Source of the DNA: Actinokineospora enzanensis DSM 44649
Lineage (GTDB): Bacteria > Actinomycetota > Actinomycetes > Mycobacteriales > Pseudonocardiaceae
Assembly (NCBI RefSeq): GCF_000374445.1
Contig: NZ_KB894416.1
Coordinates: 62,001 to 126,000 of the forward strand
Direction: 5' to 3'
DNA: 64,000 nt
In this document: in pieces, positions 26,906-35,139 of the stretch
How the letters are laid out: each line of letters starts with the position of its first letter
Numbering within the stretch: position 1 is the first letter of the stretch
Notes under the pieces: model-generated
Database searches by the model: none
Told to the model about the DNA's origin: nothing
What the model saw: the letters and a program-made list of their open reading frames with translations, nothing else
Translations under genes and position numbers: made by a program

Positions 26906-27098
26906 TCCCCCTCTGTCCGTGCCCGCGGGCGCCTGAGAGCTTCGCCCGGCCCGGCCGGACTTGCACCTTCGGCGGGGCGCCCTTGTCGGTTGCCCGCTTT
27001 CCAGAGGCGTCTCACCAGCACGGTCCCTGTGCCTGAGAGGTTCCGGGGAGGAGTTGCTCCTTCGGCGCCGGCTCGGTGGTCCGGACTCTCCCGCGCTG
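26906..27098 (-). ncRNA. Tandem glycine riboswitch upstream of gcvP
   Basis: Two aptamers of the glycine riboswitch are visible on the minus strand. The first, from about 27098, has GGGAGAGTCC, GCCGAAGGAGCAACTCC, AACCTCTCAGGCA and the closing CTCTGGAAAG. The second has GCCGAAGGTGCAAG, GCGAAGCTCTCAGGCGCC and GGACAGAGGGG. Glycine binding turns on the cleavage system in known examples. A small CGGAC/GTCCG hairpin lies between the second aptamer and the gcvP ribosome binding site and may belong to the expression platform. Confidence 0.92.
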
Positions 27099-27330
27099 GT
27101 TAGGCGACGCTCATCGAGTCTAACCCGAACGAGTTGTAACTCGATTGCGCGCGGGTCGAGGCGCGGGTGCGGTTCGCCTCCTGGACCGAGCCGCAGTGCC
27201 CCCGAGCCCTCGACACGCGGCTCCGCCGCCCCCTGACCGGCAGCGTTGACCCGCAGGTCAGGCCAGCTCCGCGGCGGTCGGGTCCGGTGGAGATGTCACC
27301 TCACCTCGACACCGCTGCGAGGATGGAAGA

Positions 27331-27903
27331 GTGAGGTGGTTCCGCAAGCGCGCGAGCAAGAACCCGTTCTGGGCACACAACGCCTGGATGGAGTCCCGAA
27401 TGCGGGACACGGCAGTCTCCCTGCCACTGTTCGGCCTGGCAGGCTGGTCGGGCCTGCGAATGCCGGGATGGTGGACCTTCGCGGACGAGTGGCAACCGGA
27501 GACCGGCAGTCTCCGGCACGGGGATCCCAACGACCCCACCGCGAGGACCATCCTCGTCTGCACCACTCTGGGCGACCCGATACAAGCGGTCAGAAGTCTC
27601 CGATTCAGCCGTGCCACGGCGGGGATGCCCACCGATCGACAGGGCATGGCCGCCGCCCGGCGACTTGTCCTGGACGACGAGCCGTCGGGTTCCACCCGGA
27701 TCACCGTGGCGGGACGCGCCATCGAGTCGCGACTGTGGACATACGCCGACTCGTGGCAGGCCTACTGCAGAATCGACGACTGCCACTCGCTTGTGCTGGA
27801 TGCCTACCGTTTCGATCCTGCCGAGGTCGCGCTTGTCCGCGTACACGACTTCGAGGCGTGTCTGGCCGACCGCCGCGACTGGATCAGGGCCTACTACGAG
27901 TAG
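27331..27903 (+). CDS. Hypothetical protein, Trp-rich
   Basis: A 190-residue soluble protein that I do not recognise. It starts GTG 27331 after GAGGATGGAAGA (MRWFRKRASKNPFW) and is unusually rich in Trp, with segments GWSGLRMPGWWTFADEW and LWTYADSWQAYCRIDDCHS. These suggest two related halves, each with a W-T-[FY]-A-D-[ES]-W core at about residues 47 and 137, so an internal repeat is likely. No membrane segment or known catalytic motif is seen. It stands alone between the gcvP riboswitch and a secreted protein gene. Confidence 0.65.
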   Translation: MRWFRKRASKNPFWAHNAWMESRMRDTAVSLPLFGLAGWSGLRMPGWWTFADEWQPETGSLRHGDPNDPTARTILVCTTLGDPIQAVRSLRFSRATAGMPTDRQGMAAARRLVLDDEPSGSTRITVAGRAIESRLWTYADSWQAYCRIDDCHSLVLDAYRFDPAEVALVRVHDFEACLADRRDWIRAYYE

Positions 27904-28186
27904 ACCGGTCCCGAGAAGACCGCAAACAAGCATTGGGCGGCCTTGGCCAAATAAATACTTGGCAGACAACTCCCCAAGCTGAACCAGCAAAGACTATTCC
28001 ATCAGGTCAAGTATTCGCCGTACCACTTTTGGGCCATTCGGCGTATTTTGCATCTCCCACCAGCGGGGTAATCTCCTTTTCGTACCAACTGGGGGTACCA
28101 CGAGATCGACCATGCGTCCTCGCCGTCGTCGAGGGCTCTTTTGTCGTCGATATCGGACCCACTTTCTAATAGCCAAGGAGAGTGTC

Positions 28187-28717
28187 ATGGTGCGAAGATT
28201 TGCGGTGATCCTGCTGGCCGCGTTGTCGGCGCTGCTGCTCGCGGGTGGGACCGCGCAGGCGGCCCCGACCACCGAGGAGCATGTCCCGGCAGGCGTTGCC
28301 GCGAAGGAACCGGCACTGCCGCTCAAGACCACGATCTACCTGCACTTCGAGCAGCGTCCAGATGGCTCGGTCGCCCAGGTGGCCTACCCCACCGGATGCG
28401 GGATCACCGTGACCATCTCCCGCTGGGCCAACACCATCGACAACGACACATTCACCAAGTGCTCGTTCGCGGTGGCAAGCATCCAGCACAACCTGAAGAT
28501 CCAGCGCAGCCGCTGGTATGGCTGGGAGACCCTGCAAGACGTGACCAGCACCGTCACATTCAACTCGGACTACAAGTTCAACCACATCAGCTACGACTGC
28601 GGCGGTACCGGAATCCACGACTTCCGCATCATCGGTTCCGGCCAGGTGATTCCTTACGGCCAGCCGGTCACCACTGCTGCCGCTTACGACCAGCTGGACA
28701 ACCAGAACTGCGGCTGA
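28187..28717 (+). CDS. Secreted protein of unknown function with four cysteines
   Basis: A 176-residue protein with a typical Sec signal peptide (MVRRFAVILLAALSALLLAG, cleavage after about AQA at residue 26). The mature part is rich in Thr/Ser/Ile strands and has four cysteines (in PTGCGI, TKCSF, YDCGG, QNCG), suggesting two disulfides in a small beta fold. Function unknown. AAGGAG lies seven bases before ATG 28187. The 283 bp upstream are AT-richer than the surroundings; TTTTGC (28043-28048) and TAATCT (28066-28071), spaced 17 bp, are a possible promoter. Otherwise I see nothing there. Confidence 0.8.
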   Translation: MVRRFAVILLAALSALLLAGGTAQAAPTTEEHVPAGVAAKEPALPLKTTIYLHFEQRPDGSVAQVAYPTGCGITVTISRWANTIDNDTFTKCSFAVASIQHNLKIQRSRWYGWETLQDVTSTVTFNSDYKFNHISYDCGGTGIHDFRIIGSGQVIPYGQPVTTAAAYDQLDNQNCG

Positions 28718-28894
28718 CGTCGTTCTCTCGTGCGCGGACGCGTCACGACCCGCCATCGAGATTCTGACCGACCACCCGAGATCTCCCACGACCGGCCGAG
28801 CGGGGCGACCCGCTCGGCCGGTTCTCGTCTCAGGCCAGGCACCCCGGACAGAACGCCGAGCAGCAAACCCCCCAGCGACGTGATCGGCCCCGGC

Positions 28895-29461
28895 TCAGCC
28901 CACGTTGCGGGCCTTCCGGCGCTGGGTCAGCTCGTCCTCCACCGCCTGCGGGATCTCCACCCCGTCCGCCCGCTCGGCCGGGAACTCGTGGATCGTCCCA
29001 CTGATCTCCCGGATCGCCCCGCTGACCGCGATCCCGAACACCCCCTGTCCGCCCTGGAGCAGGTCGACGACCTCCTCCGGCGACGTGCACTCGTACACCG
29101 TCACGCCGTCGCTGAACAGGGTGATGCGGGCCAGGTCGCGCACCCCGCGTTGCCGGAGGTGGTCGACCGCGACCCGGATGTTCTGCAGTGACACCCCGGT
29201 GTCCAGGAGGCGTTTGACCACCTTCAGCACCAGGACGTCCTTGAACGAGTAGAGCCGCTGCGAGCCCGACCCGTGGGCGCTGCGGACCGTGGGGACGACC
29301 AGGTCGGTGCGCGCCCAGTAGTCGAGCTGCCGGTAGGTGATGCCTGCGATCTGGCACGCGGCGGGACCCCGGTAGCCGACGAGCTCGTCGGGCAGTGAGG
29401 CGTCCGGGAACAGTTCGCCCTGCTCTCCCGCGTCAGCCCCGACGGGACCTTCCTCGAACAC
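28895..29461 (-). CDS. MerR-family regulator (Rv1830-like)
   Basis: A 188-residue winged-helix MerR protein: GYRGPAACQIAGITYRQLDYWARTDLVVP is the N-terminal HTH (about residues 28-56), followed by SQRLYSFKDVLVLKVVKRLLDTGVSLQNIRVAVDHL. It resembles the second MerR protein of the conserved mycobacterial gcvH-garA-Rv1828-Rv1829-Rv1830 block; the target genes are not established for this family. GTG 29461 follows GGGGAGG. It is the last gene of the block here. 29462-29667, between it and the DUF151 gene, holds nothing I recognise. Confidence 0.88.
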   Translation of the reverse strand: MFEEGPVGADAGEQGELFPDASLPDELVGYRGPAACQIAGITYRQLDYWARTDLVVPTVRSAHGSGSQRLYSFKDVLVLKVVKRLLDTGVSLQNIRVAVDHLRQRGVRDLARITLFSDGVTVYECTSPEEVVDLLQGGQGVFGIAVSGAIREISGTIHEFPAERADGVEIPQAVEDELTQRRKARNVG

Positions 29462-29667
29462 GCCTGCCTCCCCTCGTCCGGCCGCCCATGGCCGGCGAAA
29501 ACGAGACCGCCCGCTCCACCCTGGGGAACCGTCGGCCGAGCGGGAACCGCCCGACGGCCCCCCGGTGCGGTGTACCGGAGGTGGGTTCGGGCGCGATCCG
29601 CTCGTCCCTGACGGTAAGACGGGGGCGCGGGGAGGTCAACGCGACGCGCGGGGGACCGCGCAGTCCG

Positions 29668-30141
29668 CTACGTGTCCGCGCCGCGGAAGTCCTCCGGGGA
29701 GACCGAGTCCAGGAACTCCCGGAACTTCTCGACCTCGTCCTCCTGCTCGTCCGGGATGATCAGCCCGGCCTCCTGCAGCACGGCGTCCTCGGCGTGGATC
29801 GGCACACCCACGCGCAGCGCCAGGGCGACCGAGTCGCTCGGCCGGGCGGAGACGCGGACGTCGCCGTCGAAGACCAGCTCGGCGAAGAAGGTGCCCTCGC
29901 GCAGGTCGGTGATCCGGACCTGCTCCAGCTCCCGGCCGAGCGCGCCGATCACGTCCTTGAGCAGGTCGTGGGTGAGCGGTCGGGCAGGTCGCACCCCCTG
30001 TTGCTCCAGCGCGATCGCCGTGGCCTCGACCGAGCCGATCCAGATCGGCAGGTACCGTTCGCCCTCGGTCTCGCGCAGCAACAAGATCGGCTGGTTGCCG
30101 GGCAACTCCACCCGGACACCCACGACGCGCATCTCGCTCAT
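29668..30141 (-). CDS. Bifunctional nuclease (DUF151) family protein
   Basis: A 157-residue protein of the DUF151/bifunctional nuclease family: MSEMRVVGVRVELPGNQPILLLRETEGERYLPIWIG in outline at the N-terminus and VSARPSDSVALALRVGVPIHAEDAVL near residue 96. The plant homologue has RNase and DNase activity; the bacterial role is unclear. It is part of the conserved garA/ftsR/DUF151/MerR block. GGAGG precedes ATG 30141. A degenerate short tandem repeat occupies its leader (30181-30294). Confidence 0.9.
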   Translation of the reverse strand: MSEMRVVGVRVELPGNQPILLLRETEGERYLPIWIGSVEATAIALEQQGVRPARPLTHDLLKDVIGALGRELEQVRITDLREGTFFAELVFDGDVRVSARPSDSVALALRVGVPIHAEDAVLQEAGLIIPDEQEDEVEKFREFLDSVSPEDFRGADT

Positions 30142-30180
30142 CGGGCTCGCCTCCCTCCGCTCGCTGGGGCATCGGCGTCC

Positions 30181-30294
30181 CGCGGTCCCATCAGGCCCTG
30201 TCCCATCAAGCTGTGTCCATCAAGCCGTGTCCATCAAGGCTTGTCCGCCAAGCCCTGTCCGTCAGACCTGACCGTCAAGCCCCGGTCCCATCGA
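30181..30294. repeat. Degenerate 13-15-bp tandem repeat in the DUF151 leader
   Basis: About seven to eight head-to-tail copies of GTCC(C)ATCAAGCCNT run through this stretch, for example GTCCCATCAAGCTGT, GTCCATCAAGCCGT, GTCCATCAAGGCTT and GTCCGCCAAGCCCT. Copies differ by one to three bases and in length by one base. The array lies between ftsR and the DUF151 gene, upstream of the latter. The remaining intergenic bases up to 30396 hold nothing I recognise. Confidence 0.75.
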
Positions 30295-30396
30295 GGATCG
30301 CTCATCGCCAACTTCGACGCTACCCGCCATCCGGCCCCCACGCCCGCCTATCTCACCGTGATCACGCCACCCGGGACAACACCTGGCGGGGCGAAA

Positions 30397-31107
30397 CTAT
30401 TTCCCGGTCACGCGCCGCAGCCCGACGTTCACCAGCAGCGAATGCAGTGTGACCGTCAGCCCGGACAGCTCCCGCGCCAGCTCGTCGGCCCGCGCCCGCG
30501 CCGCCGGGTCGCGCTGCCGGTACATCGGCGCCACCACCTGCTCCACCAGCCCGACCTCGCGGTCGGCCGCGGCCAGGAAGGCGCGCAGGTGGCGGGGTTC
30601 GATGCCGTACTCGGACAGCGCCGCGGCGGTCTTGACCACGCCGAACGCGTCCGCGTCGAACCAGCCGTCGGCCTCGGCCCTGACCAGCCCGTACTGCTCA
30701 AGGTCGGCCAGCAGATCCGCGTCCGCGCCCGCCCGCGCGAGCAGGTCGGCGCGCGGCATCCGGGCCGGGACCGGCTCGGCCCGCGCGGGCGTCGGCACCG
30801 CGGCGAGGCCCCGGGTCGGGCGGTCGAACGCCTCCGGCGGTGGGCCGCCCGCCCGGTCCAGCTGCTCCTTGATCACCTTCAGCGGCAGGTAGTGGTCGCG
30901 CTGCGCCGCCAGCACGAAGCGCAGCCGCGCCACGTCCGCCTCGGTGAACCGCCGGTAGCCCGACGGCGTGCGATCCGGGCTGACCAGCCCCTCCGCCTCC
31001 AGGAAGCGGATCTTGGAGATGGTCATGTCCGGGAAGTCCGGCCGCAGGCGCGACAGGACCGCGCCGATGCTCAGCCCGGCACGCTCGGGCCCACCGGCCG
31101 CCGTCAC
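30397..31107 (-). CDS. ftsR: MerR-family regulator FtsR (Rv1828-like)
   Basis: A 236-residue MerR protein with the HTH LSIGAVLSRLRPDFPDMTISKIRFLEAEGLVSP and wing TPSGYRRFTEADVARL (residues 12-62), then helices including RDHYLPLKVIKEQLD. It matches the family of corynebacterial FtsR, an activator of ftsZ, and mycobacterial Rv1828. The middle contains a Pro/Ala-rich linker (about 90-120) and a C-terminal second helical domain. It starts with GTG 7 bp after garA, so the two are probably one transcript. Its target genes are not in the window. Confidence 0.85.
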   Translation of the reverse strand: MTAAGGPERAGLSIGAVLSRLRPDFPDMTISKIRFLEAEGLVSPDRTPSGYRRFTEADVARLRFVLAAQRDHYLPLKVIKEQLDRAGGPPPEAFDRPTRGLAAVPTPARAEPVPARMPRADLLARAGADADLLADLEQYGLVRAEADGWFDADAFGVVKTAAALSEYGIEPRHLRAFLAAADREVGLVEQVVAPMYRQRDPAARARADELARELSGLTVTLHSLLVNVGLRRVTGK

Positions 31108-31114
31108 GACCGCC

Positions 31115-31567
31115 CTAGGCCCCCATGCCGGGGCCGGTGAGGAACACCAGGCGGAACTTGCCGATCTGCACCTCGTCGCCGCCGTTGAGCACGGCCTGGT
31201 CGACCGGCTCGCGGTTGACGTAGGTGCCGTTGAGGCTGCCCACGTCGATCACCACGAACTCGCCGCCCTCGCGGCGGAACTCCGCGTGCCGCCGGGAGAC
31301 GGTGACGTCGTCGAGGAAGATGTCGCTGTCCGGGTGCCTGCCCGCGCTGGTCGTGTCCCGGTCCAGCAGGAAGCGGGAGCCCGCGTTGGGGCCGCGCTTG
31401 ACCACCAGCAGGGCCGAACCGGCCGGAAGGGCGTCGACACCCGCGGTCGCGGGTTCGGGGGCCGGGGGAGGAACCTCGCCGCCCTCGGTGAGGAAGTCGG
31501 CCCGGAAGACCGAAGTCCGCTCCGGAGACTGCTCCGGCGGGACGCCGGGCCCGTCGTTCGTGCTCAC
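31115..31567 (-). CDS. garA: FHA-domain regulator GarA
   Basis: GarA is a small forkhead-associated protein that inhibits 2-oxoglutarate and glutamate metabolism enzymes unless phosphorylated. The 150-residue protein has the FHA domain (about 55-145) with SAGRHPDSDIFLDDVTVSRRHAEF and DVGSLNGTYVN, including the phosphothreonine-binding Arg and Ser. The N-terminal phospho-motif, ETTS in mycobacteria, reads ERTS here (residues 16-19 in PERTSVFRADFL), so only one threonine remains. AGGAGG precedes GTG 31567. It lies in the gcvH-garA-ftsR block. Confidence 0.93.
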   Translation of the reverse strand: MSTNDGPGVPPEQSPERTSVFRADFLTEGGEVPPPAPEPATAGVDALPAGSALLVVKRGPNAGSRFLLDRDTTSAGRHPDSDIFLDDVTVSRRHAEFRREGGEFVVIDVGSLNGTYVNREPVDQAVLNGGDEVQIGKFRLVFLTGPGMGA

Positions 31568-31699
31568 CTGAGCTCTCCTCCTGCTGGTCAGTTCGGCTGA
31601 ACAGTTGCCAACGTACCGTGCGCGATCAGGCGCCGGGTCGGTGGTACCCCCTCGCGGGAGCGGTCCCCCACCCGGTCGGTCAAGATCGTCGCATGACCT

Positions 31700-32080
31700 T
31701 CACGACCGGGTGACCACCTGGTAGGCGTCGGCGTCCAGCAGCGCCTCCACCGCGTCCGGGTCGTCCAGCCGGATCTCCACCAGCCAACCCTCGCCGTACG
31801 GGTCGGAGTTGACCAGGTCGGGCTCGACGTCCACGGCGACGTTGACGGCCACCACCTCGCCGCCGACCGGGGCGACGACCTCGGCGGTGGCGCCGTCGGC
31901 GGCGACCGAGCCGAGCGCGGCACCCGCGGCCACCCGGTCGCCGAGCTCGGGCAGCCGCACCGACACCAGGTCGCCCAGCTCGTCCTGGCCGTCCTCGGTG
32001 ATGCCGACCCGGACGACGTCGTCGTCCCTGGTCGCGACCCAGACGTGGTCCTCGGTATAGCGCAGTTCCTCGGGAATCAC
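31700..32080 (-). CDS. GcvH-like protein lacking the lipoyl lysine
   Basis: A 126-residue protein with the glycine cleavage H fold: PEELRYTEDHVWV, VRVGITEDGQDELGDLVSVRLPELG, then VAPVGGEVVAVN and LVNSDPYGEGWLVEI. In true H proteins the segment before VAP/YAP carries the lipoylated lysine (E-S-x-K-A/S). Here it reads GSVAADGATAEVVAPVGG, with Gly63 at that place, and the whole protein contains no lysine. It therefore cannot be lipoylated in the normal way. GAGGG precedes GTG 32080. It occupies the conserved gcvH place upstream of garA. A working GcvH must be encoded elsewhere if the pathway is active. Confidence 0.9.
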   Translation of the reverse strand: MIPEELRYTEDHVWVATRDDDVVRVGITEDGQDELGDLVSVRLPELGDRVAAGAALGSVAADGATAEVVAPVGGEVVAVNVAVDVEPDLVNSDPYGEGWLVEIRLDDPDAVEALLDADAYQVVTRS

Positions 32081-32136
32081 CAGACGCCCTCTTTTCGGGA
32101 CAGGGACCGCCGAAACGTGAAACGGTGCTGCGGAGC

Positions 32137-32736
32137 TTAAACGCTCACCGCGGGCGGCAGGCGCAGCGCCGCCCGGGTCTGCACCACGTACAGCAGCCCC
32201 GACCACAGGAACAGCAGGCCACCCCAGACCACGAAGGCGTAGGCCACCGGTCGGACCACGGCGGCGAAGTCGGAACCGCCCTGCGCCACCAGGAGCATGG
32301 GGAAGGCGTACATCAGGTTGAAGGTCGCGGCCTTGCCGACGTAGGTGACCTCGGGCGGGGCGAACCCGTTCCGGCGCAGCACGAGCAGGCAGACGGCGAC
32401 CACCACGTCCCGACCCACCAACAGCGCGGCGACCCACCACGGGACGATGTCGCGCAGCACGAAGGCGATGATGGTGACCAGCGTGTAGAGCCGGTCGGCG
32501 GCGGGATCGAGCAGCGCGCCCAGCCTGCTGGTCTGGTCCAGCCAGCGGGCGATCTTGCCGTCCAGCCAGTCGCTCAGGCCGCTGAACGCGAGCACGGCCA
32601 GCGCCCAGCCGTCGGCCTTGGGCCACAGCAGCAGGTACAGGAACAGCGGCACGCCTGCGAGGCGCAACATGCTCAACAGGTTCGGGATCGTCCACACCCG
32701 ATCCGGGAGCTGCCCTTCCCGCACGACTTCGGCCAT
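32137..32736 (-). CDS. pgsA: CDP-alcohol phosphatidyltransferase
   Basis: A 199-residue membrane enzyme with the complete CDP-alcohol phosphotransferase motif D-x2-D-G-x2-A-R-x8-G-x3-D-x3-D (DWLDGKIAR ... GALLDPAAD) near residues 56-79 and about five to six membrane helices. It attaches an alcohol phosphate to CDP-diacylglycerol; mycobacterial pgsA2 sits at the same place near gcvH/garA, but the exact product cannot be told. ATG 32736 has no Shine-Dalgarno; TACCCT six bases upstream suggests leaderless transcription. It ends 56 bp before the GcvH-like gene. Confidence 0.85.
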   Translation of the reverse strand: MAEVVREGQLPDRVWTIPNLLSMLRLAGVPLFLYLLLWPKADGWALAVLAFSGLSDWLDGKIARWLDQTSRLGALLDPAADRLYTLVTIIAFVLRDIVPWWVAALLVGRDVVVAVCLLVLRRNGFAPPEVTYVGKAATFNLMYAFPMLLVAQGGSDFAAVVRPVAYAFVVWGGLLFLWSGLLYVVQTRAALRLPPAVSV

Positions 32737-32780
32737 GCGGGAAGGGTAGACGCGGGCGGTGGGAGCGTTCGCGGCGCGGG

Positions 32781-32987
32781 TCAGCCGGTGCGCGTGTGCG
32801 TCCAGCCCTGGCGTTCGAGGGCGGTCGCGGACAACGCGGTCGGCCTGCCGAAAGCATCGAAACCGACCCAGCGGGCGCCCCCGCCGGAGTACTCCAGCAC
32901 GTAGGCGTGCCCCTGGCTCCACACGACGCTGCACGGCGCGGTGGGCAACGCTGCCCCGGCTTGCTGAGAAATCGTCTCGGCACTCAT
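32781..32987 (-). CDS. Small conserved-looking protein of unknown function
   Basis: A 68-residue protein, MSAETISQQAGAALPTAPCS then VVWSQGHAYVLEYS and a C-terminal TALERQGWTHTRTG. No membrane segment or known motif. The strong AGGAGG eight bases before ATG 32987 supports translation. It lies upstream of the phosphatidyltransferase gene on the same strand (44-bp gap). Confidence 0.65.
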   Translation of the reverse strand: MSAETISQQAGAALPTAPCSVVWSQGHAYVLEYSGGGARWVGFDAFGRPTALSATALERQGWTHTRTG

Positions 32988-33075
32988 GGGTCTCACCTCC
33001 TGCCCCGGACGTCGGCATCACGGCGGGGGTCGTTAGCGCATTTCGCCCCCTATACCGATGCGATTCCGGTAGGAG

Positions 33076-33351
33076 CTAACAACCGAAGTGCTCCCGAGGG
33101 GCGGCGCAGGAGGTGGGCAGGTCATCGGTTTCACGACTGGTGATGAGCTGATTACCGGATGTGTCGATCACGACCTTGTCGACCGGGAACAGGTCACCCT
33201 GGTCGAGGTGGTTGAACGCCTGCACCTGGCCTGGTTCGGTGGAGCCGAGCACTGGCCTGCCGCCCGCCTGCCACGGCTCGGTCAACTCCACCTGTTCGGT
33301 GCCCTCCGGTGCCACCAGGAAAGCGATCCCGCGGTCGGTGAGCGCTGCCAT
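33076..33351 (-). pseudogene. Truncated DJ-1/PfpI-family gene
   Basis: The N-terminal half of the 91-residue product reads MAALTDRGIAFLVAPEGTE, VELTEPWQAGGRPVLGSTEP, GQVQAFNHLDQGDLFPVDKVV. This matches the first 55-60 residues of PfpI/YhbO-type proteins of the DJ-1 superfamily. It lacks three or four residues after PWQA and ends with an unrelated tail (TSGNQLITSRETDDLP... HFGC). The rest of the fold, including the nucleophile elbow with the catalytic Cys, is absent. GGAAGGAA precedes ATG 33351, so it may still be translated. It looks like a deletion remnant. The 389 bp to the next gene (33352-33740) hold no recognisable feature. Confidence 0.7.
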
Positions 33352-33740
33352 CTCTGATTCCTTCCCGTCGACTACCCCATCCGAGTTCCCGATGCGACGG
33401 ATTTCAATCACCCTCCGCACCTGTCGACGGGGTTGTCCACAAGAGCCCCGAATCCACAGCCCTGGCCGCGCTGGAACCGGATGGGACCGGGCCTCGTGGG
33501 GAGACAAGGGTGGCGGCGGTCTGGCCGTAGACGTGTTCCCGCTCGTCGACTGCACTGTCCATATCGGACTCGACGAGGGCCGGTTTCCCGGTCTGGCAAG
33601 GGTTTCACCGTGAAGAAGGCGAGCTGTGATCTCGCCGAGGAGTTCGCCGTCCGGAACAGGCGCCAGACTCGTTGGGAGTCACCGGAACAGGATGACGGTT
33701 CCGGGATAGCGTGGAACGGGATGGAACGAGGAGGCACGCG

Positions 33741-35084
33741 GTGGGATTGGCGGAACGGCTGGGCGAGGTCGTCGGGCGGGCGCATGTGCTCACCGATCCC
33801 GAGGTCGTCGCCGGGTACGCGACCGACTGGACCGGGCGGTTCTCCGGGAACGCCCGGCTGGTGGTGCGTCCGGCGGATCGGGACCAGGTCGCCGAGGTGT
33901 TGCGGATCTGCCGGGAGATCGGTGTGCCGGTCGTGCCGCAGGGTGGAAACACGGGGCTGGTCGGTGGCGGTGTTCCGCGCGACGGCGAGGTCGTGCTGAG
34001 TCTCACGCGGTTGACCGGGTTGGGGGCGGTCGACCCGGTCACTCGACAGGTCACGGTGGGCGCGGGGGTGACCTTGGCCGCGCTGACCGCGCACGCGATG
34101 TCGGCCGGGCTCGATTTCGCGGTCGACATCGCCTCGCGGGACAGCGCGACCGTGGGTGGGTTGGTGGCCACCAACGCGGGCGGGTTGCGGGTGTTGCGGT
34201 GGGGGTCGATGCGCGAGCAGGTCGTGGGCGTCGAGGCGGTGTTGGCCGACGGGCAGGTGGTCGGGAACCTGGGTGGGCTGCCCAAGGACAGCACCGGGTA
34301 CGACCTGGCGGGCGCCCTGGTCGGCAGCGAGGGCACCCTGGCGGTGATCACGGCCGTCCGCCTGCGTCTGATCCCCGCGTTCACGCACCGCGCCACCGCG
34401 ACGCTGGCGTTCGATCGCACCGAGGATGCCGTGACCGCGGTGGCCGCATTGCGCGCGCTCCCGTCGCTCACTTCCGCCGAGATCTTCTACGACGACGGAC
34501 TGCGTCTGGTGTGCGCGCACCGTCGGATCGCTCCGCCCTTCCCGGCCGCGCACCCCGTGTACTTGCTCGTCGAATGCACCGACAACGAGGACCCGACCGA
34601 CGCCCTGGGCGACCTTGTCGCCGACCTCCCCGCCCTGCGCGACTCGGCCCTCGCCATCGACGAGGCGTCCCGGCGCACCCTGTGGACCCACCGCGAGGCC
34701 CACGCCGAGGCCATCAACACCCTCGGCCCACCCCTCAAACTGGACGTCGGCGTCCCACCCGCCGAAGCGGCCGCCTTCGAACGCGACGTGCGCGCGTTGA
34801 TCCCGGAAACCGCGACGCTGGTGTTGTTCGGCCACCTCGCCGAGGGCAACTTCCACGTCAATGTGGTCGGTGCGCCGGACGAGGAAGCCCTCACCGACGC
34901 CATCCTCCGCGCGACTGCCACTCGCGGCGGAACGATTTCGGCCGAACACGGAATCGGCACAGCGAAGGCTCCTTGGCTCCCGCTGACCCGATCGCTCGCT
35001 GAACGCACCCTCTACCACTCGATCAAACACGCGTGGGACCCCGACAACCTCCTCAACCCCGGCGTCCTGCTCACCGCCGAGTAA
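33741..35084 (+). CDS. FAD-linked oxidase of the GlcD/D-lactate dehydrogenase family
   Basis: A 447-residue flavoenzyme with the PCMH-type FAD-binding domain (VVPQGGNTGLVGGGVP near residue 67; DSATVGGLVATNAGGLRVLRWG near 135; TGYDLAGALVGSEGTLAVIT near 185) and the FAD-oxidase C-terminal domain with GHLAEGNFHVNV and SAEHGIGTAKAPWL. Members oxidise D-2-hydroxy acids such as D-lactate, glycolate or D-2-hydroxyglutarate; the substrate cannot be assigned. GAGGAGG lies six bases before GTG 33741. No electron-transfer partner is adjacent. Confidence 0.92.
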   Translation: MGLAERLGEVVGRAHVLTDPEVVAGYATDWTGRFSGNARLVVRPADRDQVAEVLRICREIGVPVVPQGGNTGLVGGGVPRDGEVVLSLTRLTGLGAVDPVTRQVTVGAGVTLAALTAHAMSAGLDFAVDIASRDSATVGGLVATNAGGLRVLRWGSMREQVVGVEAVLADGQVVGNLGGLPKDSTGYDLAGALVGSEGTLAVITAVRLRLIPAFTHRATATLAFDRTEDAVTAVAALRALPSLTSAEIFYDDGLRLVCAHRRIAPPFPAAHPVYLLVECTDNEDPTDALGDLVADLPALRDSALAIDEASRRTLWTHREAHAEAINTLGPPLKLDVGVPPAEAAAFERDVRALIPETATLVLFGHLAEGNFHVNVVGAPDEEALTDAILRATATRGGTISAEHGIGTAKAPWLPLTRSLAERTLYHSIKHAWDPDNLLNPGVLLTAE

Positions 35085-35139
35085 CAGCCCGCACACGCCC
35101 GGCGACACAGAAGGGTCACCCAGCGACGGGAGCCCACCG

